From positions 1-64,000 of the forward strand of contig CANJMY010000008.1 of the NCBI GenBank assembly GCA_947475315.1: a DNA stretch of 64,000 nucleotides. Direction: 5' to 3'. Origin of the DNA: Pseudomonadota bacterium (lineage in GTDB: Bacteria; Myxococcota_A; UBA796; GCA-2862545). Below, one piece after another: positions 28,349 through 36,680 of this stretch. The notes beneath the pieces are model-generated. The model did no database searches. It had not been told where the DNA came from and saw only the letters and a program-made list of their open reading frames with translations. The position numbers were made by a program, and so were the translations under genes. Positions within the stretch are counted from its first letter, which is position 1, and each line of letters begins with the position of its first letter.

Positions 28349-29580
28349 GCGCCTTCGGGCAGCGCGTCGGCCAGGCTGGTCTTGGCGATGAGCTTGCCGG
28401 ACATCGCGAACAGGCCGACGCCCAGCACGCCGAGCGCGGCCTCCGTCAGGAGCATGGCGGACGGCCCGCTGGCGTCGGCGACGCGCCCCAGCAGCAGGCC
28501 CAGCCACCAGATCGGGAAGTTCGAGAGCGACGCGTAGATCGTGTACTTGGACGCGCCCGAGCCCTTGCCCATGACGTCGAGCACGACCGCCGTGAACGCC
28601 GCATAGGCCAATCCCACGCCGAGCGCGTACACGATGTTCCACGCCATGTACGTGAACGGGGTGGCGGGGGTGATCGCCATCAAGGCGGCGACCGCGGCGA
28701 GCGCCGCGCCGATGGTGGTGTACGCGCGCTGCGGTCCCAGGCGTGTGCAGAGCGCGCCGCCCATGAAGCATCCCGCGGCGTTCACCGCCGCCGAGATGAG
28801 CCCGAACCACTCGACGTCGGACTCGCCCGCGCCCCAATGCGCGGCCACCGCCGACTGCATGAGCACGCCCTGGCCGGCGCCCGTGCCGATCGGCAGGAAG
28901 CACAGCGTGGCGGCGAGCAGGCCACCCTTGGTCCGTGCCAGCGCGAGCACGTCGTGGAACACGCCCTGGACGGCGACGACGGGTCCAGCCTCGTGGCCGT
29001 GGCGCTTCACGTCGGGGATGGCGAGCAGCAGCAGCCCGCACGCGAGGAAGCTCACCGCGAACACGGCGCCCGTCATCCAGGGCGCGGGCAGCGCCTTGAG
29101 CAGAAACAGGCCGCCGCCGCCGGCGAGGCCCGCGCCGCCCAGGTTGCCCGCTTGGAACCACGCGCTGTTGCGCGAGATGTCCTCGCGGGGCGTAGTCGCG
29201 GCGATGATCGCCTCCAGCGACATGCCGACCACGGTGTTCACGAGGCTGGCGATCGCGATGATCGGCAGCAGGAGCGGGAGGTTCTCCGACGACAGCGGGA
29301 TGGCCGACATTGCCAGGATCCCGATCGCCGACGTGACGATGGAGAACATGTACCAGAGCTTGGGCGACAGCGTGACGTCCACCGCGGGCGCCCAGGTCCA
29401 CTTCCACCACTGGCTCAGCATGTTGGCGCCGTTCAGCCAGGCGCCCTCGCTGATCGACATGCCGTTCTGGGTGGCCAGGAACGTCAGGGGGAAGCTGACG
29501 AAGCCGCCCAACGCGCCGAACGGGAAGTATAGGATGGTCCACACGATCGGGTGGAACGGCTGGCGGACGGGCTCGCTCAT
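28345..29580 (-). CDS. MFS permease, AmpG/PAT-like
   Basis: 411 residues, about 12 hydrophobic helices. Start ATG 29580. N-terminal half has LYFPFGALGGFVSFPLTFLA, a conserved Trp-rich loop (WWKWTWAPAVDV) between early helices, and an Asn/Gly-rich central part; these recall AmpG/peptide-acetyl-CoA transporter (PAT) family members. The typical MFS loop GxxxDRxGRR is not evident. Substrate unknown. It is transcribed toward the GGDEF/EAL gene and ends within it, so it is not part of that operon; nor does it overlap moaE. Confidence 0.75.
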   Translation of the reverse strand: MSEPVRQPFHPIVWTILYFPFGALGGFVSFPLTFLATQNGMSISEGAWLNGANMLSQWWKWTWAPAVDVTLSPKLWYMFSIVTSAIGILAMSAIPLSSENLPLLLPIIAIASLVNTVVGMSLEAIIAATTPREDISRNSAWFQAGNLGGAGLAGGGGLFLLKALPAPWMTGAVFAVSFLACGLLLLAIPDVKRHGHEAGPVVAVQGVFHDVLALARTKGGLLAATLCFLPIGTGAGQGVLMQSAVAAHWGAGESDVEWFGLISAAVNAAGCFMGGALCTRLGPQRAYTTIGAALAAVAALMAITPATPFTYMAWNIVYALGVGLAYAAFTAVVLDVMGKGSGASKYTIYASLSNFPIWWLGLLLGRVADASGPSAMLLTEAALGVLGVGLFAMSGKLIAKTSLADALPEGA

Positions 29581-29632
29581 CTGGGCCTCGGCGTCGACCG
29601 TCGCCCCGTATCGGGGGCGGTGGGGGACCGCC

Positions 29633-30067
29633 CTAGGTTCCTGTCGGATCCTCGTGAATCGCGGCGTTCGCCTTCCAGGCGTGGCCGTCGTCGTAGACCT
29701 CCTTCTTCCAGATCGGCACGCGCGCCTTCAGGGCCTCGATCGCGTAGCGGCTCGCGTCGTAGGCGTCGGCCCGGTGCGGCGTGGCGACCGCGATCACCAC
29801 GCTCGCCTCGGTCACAGGGACCACGCCTAGGCGGTGCACCAGCGCCGCCCGCGCGCCCGGCCAGCGCGCGCCGATCTCGGAGGCGATCGCCATCAGCTCG
29901 GCCTGGGCGAGCGCCACATAGGCCTCGTACTCAAGCCGCAGGACGGGCCTGTCGTCGAACGTGTCGCGCGTGGTGCCGACGAACACGAGCACCGCGCCGC
30001 ACGACGCGTCGCGCACGCTCGCCTCCACCTGAGCGACGTCGATCGCATGGTCGACCAAGGCGATCAT
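29633..30067 (-). CDS. moaE: Molybdopterin synthase catalytic subunit
   Basis: 144 residues. MoaE inserts sulfur, carried by MoaD, into precursor Z to make molybdopterin. Motifs: GAVLVFVGTTRDTFDDRPV, LRLEYEAYVALAQ, HRLGVVPVTEASVVIAV, and PIWKKEVYDDGHAW containing the catalytic lysines. ATG 30067 overlaps the moaD stop (ATGA), giving expected stoichiometric coupling of the two subunits. Last gene of the rnz-dinG-moaD-moaE run. Other cofactor genes (moaA, moaC) are not in the window. Confidence 0.94.
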   Translation of the reverse strand: MIALVDHAIDVAQVEASVRDASCGAVLVFVGTTRDTFDDRPVLRLEYEAYVALAQAELMAIASEIGARWPGARAALVHRLGVVPVTEASVVIAVATPHRADAYDASRYAIEALKARVPIWKKEVYDDGHAWKANAAIHEDPTGT

Positions 30068-30294
30068 CCGCCACCCACCGGCGGCAGGAAGGCGATCTCG
30101 TCGCCGTCTTGCGCGACGTCGCGCGCGTCCGCGTAGGTGCCGTTTCGCGCGTAGGCGATCGGCAGCGCGAGCAGGTCGGGGAAGCGCTCGACGAACAGCG
30201 TGTGCAGCGTGGTGCCCGCGTCGATGTCGGCGTCCTCGGTGGTGCACCCGGCGCGGTCGCGCACCGGCCCAAAGTACAAGAGCGAGACCTTCAC
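30064..30294 (-). CDS. moaD: Molybdopterin synthase sulfur carrier subunit
   Basis: 76 residues, ubiquitin-like fold. It begins KVSLLYFGPVRDRAG and ends AFLPPVGGG, the C-terminal Gly-Gly that becomes the thiocarboxylate. Start is GTG 30294, directly abutting the dinG stop with no gap, so translation probably depends on reinitiation from the upstream gene. Overlaps moaE. Confidence 0.93.
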   Translation of the reverse strand: MKVSLLYFGPVRDRAGCTTEDADIDAGTTLHTLFVERFPDLLALPIAYARNGTYADARDVAQDGDEIAFLPPVGGG

Positions 30295-32748
30295 CTAGAC
30301 CTCCGCAGGTCGAGGGGTGGTGGCGTAGAAGGTGCGGATCGCGTCGAGCACACGCGTCCACGGGCCCTTCACGCGACGCGCCGGAGGGAGCGCCGCGAGC
30401 AGCGTGTTGCCGTAGCCTTTGGTGTGCACGCGACCGTCCAGGATCAGCACGACGCCGCGGTCGTCCTGCGCGCGCAGCAGGCGTCCGTAGCCCTGGCGCA
30501 GCTTGATCGCGGTCTCTGGCAGGGTGTACGCGCGGAACGGATCGGCCCCGCTCGCGGCGACCTTCTCGTGCCGCGCGAGGCGCAGCGGATCGGTCGGCAC
30601 GCGGAACGGCAGGCGGGGCACGATCACCAGGCGCAGCGCCTCACCGCGCACGCTCACGCCCTCCCAGAACGAGTCCGTGCCGACGAGCACCGCGTTCCGC
30701 TCGCCCTTGAAGCGCGCGAGCAAGGCACCGCGGCCTTCGGTGCCCTGACTGAACACCGGGATGCCAGGTCGCAGGGCAGCCCGCAGCGCCGCCGTGTAGG
30801 CTGTGACGGCGTCGTGCGAGGTGCAGAGCACGAACGCGCCGCCGCCCGCGACCTCGATCGCGTCGACGATCGCGCGCGCGCTGGCGCGCAGGAAGCCGGG
30901 CTCGTCGGGGGACGGCAGATCGTTCGGCAGGCCGAGCAGCGCCTGCTGGAAGTGATCGAAGGGCGAGGGGAGCACCAGCTCCTCGGGCGACTCCAGGCCG
31001 TGCCGGCTCTTCCAGAACTTGAAGTCCCCTGCGACCGACAGCGTCGCCGACGTGGCGACCGCGCCCCGCAGCTTCTCCCACAGGATGTTCTTGAGCATGG
31101 GCGCCACGTCGATCGGCGACGCGCACAGCGCCGCAGTGCCGTCCTCGCGTCGGGTCTCCGCGCGCTCGATCCAGCGCACGCGCGTGTCGTCGCTGGGCTC
31201 GGTGAACACGCGCACGCCGTCCGCCAGCCGCGCCAAGCGCCCGGCCGCGCGCTGAAGGTCGAGCAGCGACTGAGACTGGCCTTCGGGCAGCTTGAAGTCG
31301 CCCAGCGCCTCTTGGATGCCGGCGAGCGCGCCCGACGCGTCCTCCAACGCCATGCGCAGGTGCTGCGCGCGCGGGAGCACCACGTTGGTCCACAGCTCCG
31401 TGCCGCGGAAGCGGTCGTCGATGCGCAGTTGCGGCGCCTCGGGGCCGAGCAGGTTGGCGATCTCGCCCAGCGCCTCGGTGGCGACCGACGTGAGCGGCAC
31501 CACCAGGTCCTTGGCCGCCGACGCCGCGGCCAGCGCCTTGTCCGCGACCTCAGGCGGGACCTTGGACGCGTTCGACACGGTGTCGGCGAAGCGGTCGAAC
31601 GCGCCCGGGCGCCTCTTCGCCGAGCGCAGCGGGAACACGGCGCGGCTGACGGCGCGCTGCGTGACGCGGGTGGCGCCCGCACCCGTCGCGACGTCCTCCA
31701 GGTGGTGGGCCTCGTCCAGGATCACGCGCTCGAAGCGGGGCAGCAGACCAAAGCCAGCCTCTTCGCGCAGCACCAGATCGGCCAGCAGCAGCGCGTGGTT
31801 CACCACGATGACGTGCGCGCCCGCGGCCGTGCGTCGCGCTGAGTAGTAGTGGCAGCTGTCGTAGTGCTCGCAGCGCATGCGCAGCGTGAGATCGCTGTCG
31901 GACTCCACGCGCTCCCACACGTCGGGCGGCACCGGGAAGCCGATCTCACTGCGCGACCCGCCCTTGGTCGTCGCGGCCCAGCCGAGCAGCGCGTCGAAGG
32001 CGATGCGCGCGTCGTCCGACAGCTCGGTCGCCTCGTCGCGCGCGAGCTGGAGCCGGCGCTTGCACAGGTAGTTGTTGCGGCCTTCGAGCACGGCCGTGCG
32101 CGCGTCGATCCCCCCGCGCGCCAGGATGGGGAGGTCGCTCGCGACAAGCTGCGCCTGCAGCGCGCGGGTGTGCGTGGCGATCACCACCTTGGCGTCGTTG
32201 GCCAGGGCCCACATGGCGGCGGGCAGCAGGTAGGCGAGCGACTTGCCGGTGCCGGTGCCGGCCTCGACCACCAGCGGGCGACCCTCGTTGAGCGCGGCCG
32301 TGACCCGCAAGGCCATCTCGCGCTGCGCGGGGCGGGACTCCCAACCGGGGAGCGCGGTCGGCAGCGTCTCGTCGAGGAAGCGCAGCACGTCGTCCGGGTC
32401 GATCTTCTTGGGTGCCGGCTGCCACGGCTCCACGATGAAGCTCGCGTTGCGGACGTCGTTGTCGACGATCACAAAGCCGACGCCGTCCTCAGAGAACTGA
32501 CCGGCGAGCGCCATGTCGGGGTCGGAGGGCCGGAGATCACCGGACGGGTGGTTGTGGATGACGACCTGACCCGCGCGCGGGCGGCCGAGGATCGCCAACA
32601 CCTGGTCCTCTTGGCCGCGCGCCACGATCTCCACGCCGATCACCGTGCCGTGATCGACCTCACCCACGGCGAACACCTCGCGCCCGCCCACCTCCACGAC
32701 GGCCGCGCGCATGGCTGCGGCGGCCTCTGGCGTGAAGCGCGGGCTCAC
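30295..32748 (-). CDS. dinG: JAMM/RadC-like domain fused to DinG-type superfamily 2 helicase
   Basis: 817 residues. Residues 1-100: a JAMM-type domain with VIHNHPSGDLRPSDPD (His 65, His 67, Ser 75, Asp 78), as in RadC. Residues about 130-817: DinG/XPD-like 5'-3' helicase with EAGTGTGKSLAYLLP (Walker A), ATHTRALQAQL, VILDEAHHLED (DEAH), SATLS, and C-terminal GTDSFWEGVSV and KLRQGYGRLLR (motif VI). Iron-sulfur region: NNYLCKRRL and later RCEHYDSCHYYSARR show three Cys; the fourth usual ligand just before that group appears to be missing. Start GTG 32748 overlaps the rnz stop (GTGA). Acts on DNA or RNA-DNA hybrids; the JAMM part may bind or cleave an unknown partner. Confidence 0.88.
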   Translation of the reverse strand: MSPRFTPEAAAAMRAAVVEVGGREVFAVGEVDHGTVIGVEIVARGQEDQVLAILGRPRAGQVVIHNHPSGDLRPSDPDMALAGQFSEDGVGFVIVDNDVRNASFIVEPWQPAPKKIDPDDVLRFLDETLPTALPGWESRPAQREMALRVTAALNEGRPLVVEAGTGTGKSLAYLLPAAMWALANDAKVVIATHTRALQAQLVASDLPILARGGIDARTAVLEGRNNYLCKRRLQLARDEATELSDDARIAFDALLGWAATTKGGSRSEIGFPVPPDVWERVESDSDLTLRMRCEHYDSCHYYSARRTAAGAHVIVVNHALLLADLVLREEAGFGLLPRFERVILDEAHHLEDVATGAGATRVTQRAVSRAVFPLRSAKRRPGAFDRFADTVSNASKVPPEVADKALAAASAAKDLVVPLTSVATEALGEIANLLGPEAPQLRIDDRFRGTELWTNVVLPRAQHLRMALEDASGALAGIQEALGDFKLPEGQSQSLLDLQRAAGRLARLADGVRVFTEPSDDTRVRWIERAETRREDGTAALCASPIDVAPMLKNILWEKLRGAVATSATLSVAGDFKFWKSRHGLESPEELVLPSPFDHFQQALLGLPNDLPSPDEPGFLRASARAIVDAIEVAGGGAFVLCTSHDAVTAYTAALRAALRPGIPVFSQGTEGRGALLARFKGERNAVLVGTDSFWEGVSVRGEALRLVIVPRLPFRVPTDPLRLARHEKVAASGADPFRAYTLPETAIKLRQGYGRLLRAQDDRGVVLILDGRVHTKGYGNTLLAALPPARRVKGPWTRVLDAIRTFYATTPRPAEV

Positions 32749-33662
32749 GGGCTCTCGCGCGGCGGCAGATCGAGGTGCAGGCCGTCGTAGGCCACGTGCA
32801 CGTCACCGTGGTGGCGGCGCGCCTCCTCGGCGAACGGGGCGTCCATCGGGTAGCGCTGGCTGAAGTGCGTGAGCAGCAACCGCCTGGCGCCCGCCTCCTT
32901 GGCGAGCAGACCGGCCTCGTCTGCGGTCATGTGCAGGTAGTTGCGGGCCTCCGCCGCCTCGGACGACAGGAAGGTCGACTCGCAGACCAGCAGATCCACG
33001 CCCTTGGCGAGCTGGCGGGCGCCCTCGCAGGGGCGGGTGTCCATGAGGAAGGCGAACGAGCGCCCCTTGCGGCGGTGCGACACCTGCTCGACCGTGACCT
33101 CGCGCCCGTCGACGGTGACGCGGCCGTCACGCTTCAAGCGGCCGACCGCCTCGCCGCGGATGCCAAGCGCGTCGGTGGCGGCGGGGTCGATCGTCCAGCC
33201 GTCCGGCTCCTCGATGCGGTAGCCCCAGGCGGGCGCGCCGTGGTGGAGGGGGGCGGTGGTGAGCGTCCAGTTGGGCGTCTGGGCGATCACCCCGGCCGCG
33301 TCGTGCGGGCGCGGGCGGATGTCGGCCTTGTCTTCGTAGATCGACGCGTGCCGGAGCCGCTCGTAGAACTCGACGCCGCTGCCCGGGAAGTGCACATGGA
33401 CGGGGTGATCAGCGCCGTCCAGGCTGATGCGCTGCAGGATGCCCGGCAGGCCCAGGCAGTGGTCGCCGTGGAAGTGGGTGACGCAGATGCGCGTGATCTG
33501 GCTGGCCCGCGCGCCAAACACCGTCATCTGGCGCTGCGTGCCTTCGCCCGGGTCGAACAGGAAGCCATCGCCGTCCCACAGCAGCAGGTAGCCGTTGTGG
33601 TTGCGATGTCGGGTGGGCACCTGGCTGGAGGAACCCAGCACGACGAGCTGACGAAGGGACAC
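32745..33662 (-). CDS. rnz: Ribonuclease Z, tRNA 3' endonuclease
   Basis: 305 residues with start GTG 33662 (GGAG five bases upstream), the usual bacterial RNase Z length; longer in-frame starts would run into the divergent gene. Metallo-beta-lactamase core: LVVLGSSSQVPTRHRNHNGYL, ICVTHFHGDHCLGLPG (HxHxDH zinc motif), LTTAPLHHGAPAWGYR, then LLVCESTFL, HMTADEAGLLA and LLLTHFSQRY with further zinc ligands. It matures the 3' ends of tRNAs, or trims them. First gene of the minus-strand run; overlaps dinG. Confidence 0.94.
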   Translation of the reverse strand: MSLRQLVVLGSSSQVPTRHRNHNGYLLLWDGDGFLFDPGEGTQRQMTVFGARASQITRICVTHFHGDHCLGLPGILQRISLDGADHPVHVHFPGSGVEFYERLRHASIYEDKADIRPRPHDAAGVIAQTPNWTLTTAPLHHGAPAWGYRIEEPDGWTIDPAATDALGIRGEAVGRLKRDGRVTVDGREVTVEQVSHRRKGRSFAFLMDTRPCEGARQLAKGVDLLVCESTFLSSEAAEARNYLHMTADEAGLLAKEAGARRLLLTHFSQRYPMDAPFAEEARRHHGDVHVAYDGLHLDLPPRESP

Positions 33663-33735
33663 GGACGCTCCGGACCCACCCCTTAGCGTCGCGGGACGGC
33701 CCCCGCCTGGGATACAGCATGGACGTGGAGTGTCG

Positions 33736-34848
33736 ATGCTCGCGATCTGGGTGATCGGGATGGCGGTGAGCCTCGCGGACACGGGCGTGGCCTCGTGTCC
33801 GACCCCGCCCGTCGCCGTGGCGATGAACCCGTGGGATGGCGCGACGACGTCATTCACGCCGGTCGCCCTGACCATGAGCACCGACACCTGCGCGACGAGC
33901 GCCAACTACCTGCTCACCCGCGACGGGCTGCCGGTGGAGGAGGGCGCCGACGTGGAGATTGTAGGGAGCACGGCCACCTGGACGCCGACGACGCCGCTGG
34001 CCGACTTGACAACGTGGTGCTGGACGGTGCGCGCCCTGGACGTGAACGGCGCGTCCGGAGGCGACACGTCGCGGTCGTGCTTCACAGTGGACACCGAGAA
34101 CCAGGCGCCGGGCGCGCCGAGCTGGGTGACGCCCCGCGCGGGGGCGGTGATCCTGTCCACGCAGCGCTTCACGCTGGCCCCTGCGGTGGACCCCGAGCAC
34201 CGCGCGCTTCGCTACGAGATCGAGGTCGTCGGCGAGGCGGGCACCGTCGGCCAGGGGCATGATCTTCGGGAGAGCGAGCTGACCGATCGCGTGCTCACCG
34301 GCCTTGTCGAGGACACCTGGTACTTGGCGCGCGCGCGCGCGACCGACTGGGGCAGCCTGGGCCCCTGGGCCACCACCGCGTTCTTCGTCAACGACGACAA
34401 CCGCGCCCCGAACGCCCCCCTCCTCGACGAGGCCCAGGTAGACCTCACCCTCGGCCGCGTGACGTTCTCCGCCCACGGCGCGGTCGATCCCGAGGGGTTC
34501 CCGGTCCGCTACACGGTCGAGCTGCGCGACGCGACCGGCGCCGCCGTGATGTCGTGGAGCGAGCTGCGCCCCGACCCGCAGGGGCTGGTCACGGTGATGA
34601 CCCGCGCGATCACGCCGGGGTCTTACCAATGGACCGCGCGCGCGATCGACTACCAGGGCATGCCGGGCCTGTGGCCGGGCTCGCAGGCGGTGCACGTCCC
34701 GTCCCCTGAGGACCTGCCGAGCGGTCGGCCCGTGCCGGACGATGGCCTTGGCGGGCTGGAGCAGGTGGGGTGTGGCTGTGACACGCCCGGCGCGCCGTCC
34801 GTCGCGTGGGTTGGGCTGCTCGCGTTGGCCGTTCGGCGTCGCCGTTGA
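33736..34848 (+). CDS. Secreted protein with fibronectin-III-like repeats and MYXO-CTERM-like tail
   Basis: 370 residues. ATG 33736 has GGAG five bases upstream; GTG 33730 is an alternative. A short signal (MLAIWVIGMAVSLADTGVA) is followed by three domains of about 95 residues with fibronectin-III-like periodicity: each contains a W-x-V/A-R-A strand (WCWTVRALDVNG, YLARARATDWGS, YQWTARAIDYQG), and the joins read DTENQAPGAPSW and DDNRAPNAPLL. The C-terminus GCGCDTPGAPSVAWVGLLALAVRRRR has a Cys pair, hydrophobic helix and Arg tail, the MYXO-CTERM sorting pattern. Likely displayed on the outer surface. It shares its stop with the mutY start. Confidence 0.75.
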   Translation: MLAIWVIGMAVSLADTGVASCPTPPVAVAMNPWDGATTSFTPVALTMSTDTCATSANYLLTRDGLPVEEGADVEIVGSTATWTPTTPLADLTTWCWTVRALDVNGASGGDTSRSCFTVDTENQAPGAPSWVTPRAGAVILSTQRFTLAPAVDPEHRALRYEIEVVGEAGTVGQGHDLRESELTDRVLTGLVEDTWYLARARATDWGSLGPWATTAFFVNDDNRAPNAPLLDEAQVDLTLGRVTFSAHGAVDPEGFPVRYTVELRDATGAAVMSWSELRPDPQGLVTVMTRAITPGSYQWTARAIDYQGMPGLWPGSQAVHVPSPEDLPSGRPVPDDGLGGLEQVGCGCDTPGAPSVAWVGLLALAVRRRR

Positions 34849-35951
34849 GCCCCGTCGCGTCGGGCGAGGCGCTCCGCGGTCGGCTGGTCCCTTGGTATCG
34901 AGCGAACGCCCGGGATCTGCCCTGGCGCCGTGACCCGTCGCCGTACCACATCCTGCTGTCCGAGCTGATGTGCCAGCAGACGCGCGTCGACACGGCGGCG
35001 CCGTACTTCAACCGCTTCACGGCTCGCTGGCCCACCATCGAGGCGTTCGCAGCGGCGTCACCCGACGACGTGCTGACGATGTGGGCGGGCCTTGGCTACT
35101 ACCGGCGCGCGCGCCTGCTGCACGCGGCGGCGGTCGCGGCGGTGGCGCGGGGCGGCCTGCCCGCGGACCCGGACGCGCTCGCGGAGCTGCCGGGGATCGG
35201 CGCCTACACCGCGGGCGCCATCGCCTCGATCGCGTTTGGCGTGCCCGCGGCCGCGGTGGATGGGAACGTGGAGCGGGTGATCAGCCGGGTGGACCGCCTG
35301 GACGCCGATCCGCGCTCCAAGGCCGGGAAGCAGGCGTTGCGCGAGCGAGCGCAGGCGATCCACGCGCCCGGCGTCGCGTCCGAGGTCACCCAGGGGCTGA
35401 TGGAGCTGGGTGCCACCGTCTGCACGCCGCGCGCCCCGCGCTGCGACGCCTGCCCGTGGTCCGACGTCTGCCTCGCCAAGCCTGCGGGGGGCGTGACGGC
35501 CTACCCCAAGCTCCTGGCGCGCAAGGCCGCGGTCGCCGCGCGGGCGGTGGCGGGGATCCTGCGTCGCGACGGGCGCGTCCTGTGTGGTCGACGCCCGGAG
35601 GGCTTGCTGGGCGGCCTGTGGGAGCCGGTCGGCGCTGAGATCGGCCCCGAGGATGACGCGGAGGCGGCGCTTCGCGGCGCGTTCGCGGCGCGCGCAGGCG
35701 TGCTTGCGCAGGTCGGGCCGCGTCGCGGGCAGATCGTGCACGTCTTCACGCACCGACGCCTCACGGTGGAGGTCTACGAGGTGAGCGCGGAGGAGGCGGT
35801 GGGGTTTGTGGGCGACGGCACGTACACGGAGCTCGCGTGGCTGGCGCCGGACGGCGACGGCGTGGGCTGGTCCAAGCTCGCCCAGAAGATCCTCGAGGCG
35901 GCGCCCGTCACAGGCGGTCAAGTCGGGGACACCCCACCGGCCGCCGGTTAG
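34845..35951 (+). CDS. mutY: A/G-specific adenine glycosylase
   Basis: 368 residues. TTG 34845 overlaps the previous stop (TTGA); no ATG is suitably placed. Removes adenine mispaired with 8-oxoguanine. Catalytic Glu 40 in SELMCQQTRV, helix-hairpin-helix LPGIGAYTAGAIAS, catalytic Asp 139 in VDGNVERV, and 4Fe-4S ligands C-x(6)-C-x(2)-C-x(5)-C in CTPRAPRCDACPWSDVC. A C-terminal MutT-like 8-oxoG-recognition domain (about 235-360, RRPEGLLGGLWEPVG, VFTHRRLTVEVYEV) is present. Ten bases separate it from the CinA-like gene. Confidence 0.95.
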   Translation: MSPVASGEALRGRLVPWYRANARDLPWRRDPSPYHILLSELMCQQTRVDTAAPYFNRFTARWPTIEAFAAASPDDVLTMWAGLGYYRRARLLHAAAVAAVARGGLPADPDALAELPGIGAYTAGAIASIAFGVPAAAVDGNVERVISRVDRLDADPRSKAGKQALRERAQAIHAPGVASEVTQGLMELGATVCTPRAPRCDACPWSDVCLAKPAGGVTAYPKLLARKAAVAARAVAGILRRDGRVLCGRRPEGLLGGLWEPVGAEIGPEDDAEAALRGAFAARAGVLAQVGPRRGQIVHVFTHRRLTVEVYEVSAEEAVGFVGDGTYTELAWLAPDGDGVGWSKLAQKILEAAPVTGGQVGDTPPAAG

Positions 35952-35960
35952 GGGCGAGCC

Positions 35961-36680
35961 ATGTCCACTGCGGCAGTGATCATCATCGGCGACGAGATCC
36001 TCTCGGGCAAGTTCGCCGACGAGAACGGTCCTTACTTCATCCGCCGTCTGCGCACGCTGGGCGTGGATCTGCGTCGGCTGGTCACCATCTCCGACGACCT
36101 GGACGCGATCGCCGACGAGGTGCGCCGCTGCGCCGCCACGTTCGACCACGTGTTCACCACCGGCGGCGTCGGCCCCACCCACGACGACATCACCTTTGAG
36201 GGCGTCGCGCGCGGCCTAGGCCTCCCGCTGCAGGTCGACCCGGAGCTGCTGGCCTTGGCCGAGCGCCACGGCTTCCCCAAGGACGGCGGCACGCTGCGCA
36301 TGGCCACCGTGCCCGCCGGCATGGAGCGCATCACGGGCGCCGCGCAGATCTTCCCGGTGCTGCGCGTCCAGAACATCTACGTGATGCCCGGCATCCCGGC
36401 GCTGGTGAAGCAGCAGTTCGAGTACATCGCGCCGTCGCTCGAAGGCGTCGCGGTGCGCTGCGTCCGCGTGTACGCGCACAACCTGGAGAGCGACATCGCC
36501 GTCGCGCTCTCGGACATCGCCGCGGCGCATCGCGGGGTCGCGATCGGTTCCTACCCACGCTTTGGCGACAAGGCGCACCGGCTGGTGGTGACGCTGGAGT
36601 CGCGCGACGACGACGCGCTGACGCTCGCGGTGGACGCGGTGCGCGGCATCCTCGACACCGTGCAGGTGGACGGCCCATGA
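35961..36680 (+). CDS. CinA-like molybdopterin-binding (MoCF) domain protein
   Basis: 239 residues. The MoCF fold is clear: AVIIIGDEILSGKFADEN at the start, FTTGGVGPTHDDITFEGVA (the GGxGPTxDD loop) and VYVMPGIPALVKQQFEYI. This is the N-terminal part of CinA; the C-terminal nicotinamide-nucleotide amidase domain is absent, and the remaining 80 residues are a KH-like/ferredoxin-like end. Related to stand-alone YfaY/FLAD1-N type proteins, so a nucleotide pyrophosphatase role is possible but unproven. Its stop overlaps the TPR gene start (ATGA). Confidence 0.85.
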   Translation: MSTAAVIIIGDEILSGKFADENGPYFIRRLRTLGVDLRRLVTISDDLDAIADEVRRCAATFDHVFTTGGVGPTHDDITFEGVARGLGLPLQVDPELLALAERHGFPKDGGTLRMATVPAGMERITGAAQIFPVLRVQNIYVMPGIPALVKQQFEYIAPSLEGVAVRCVRVYAHNLESDIAVALSDIAAAHRGVAIGSYPRFGDKAHRLVVTLESRDDDALTLAVDAVRGILDTVQVDGP

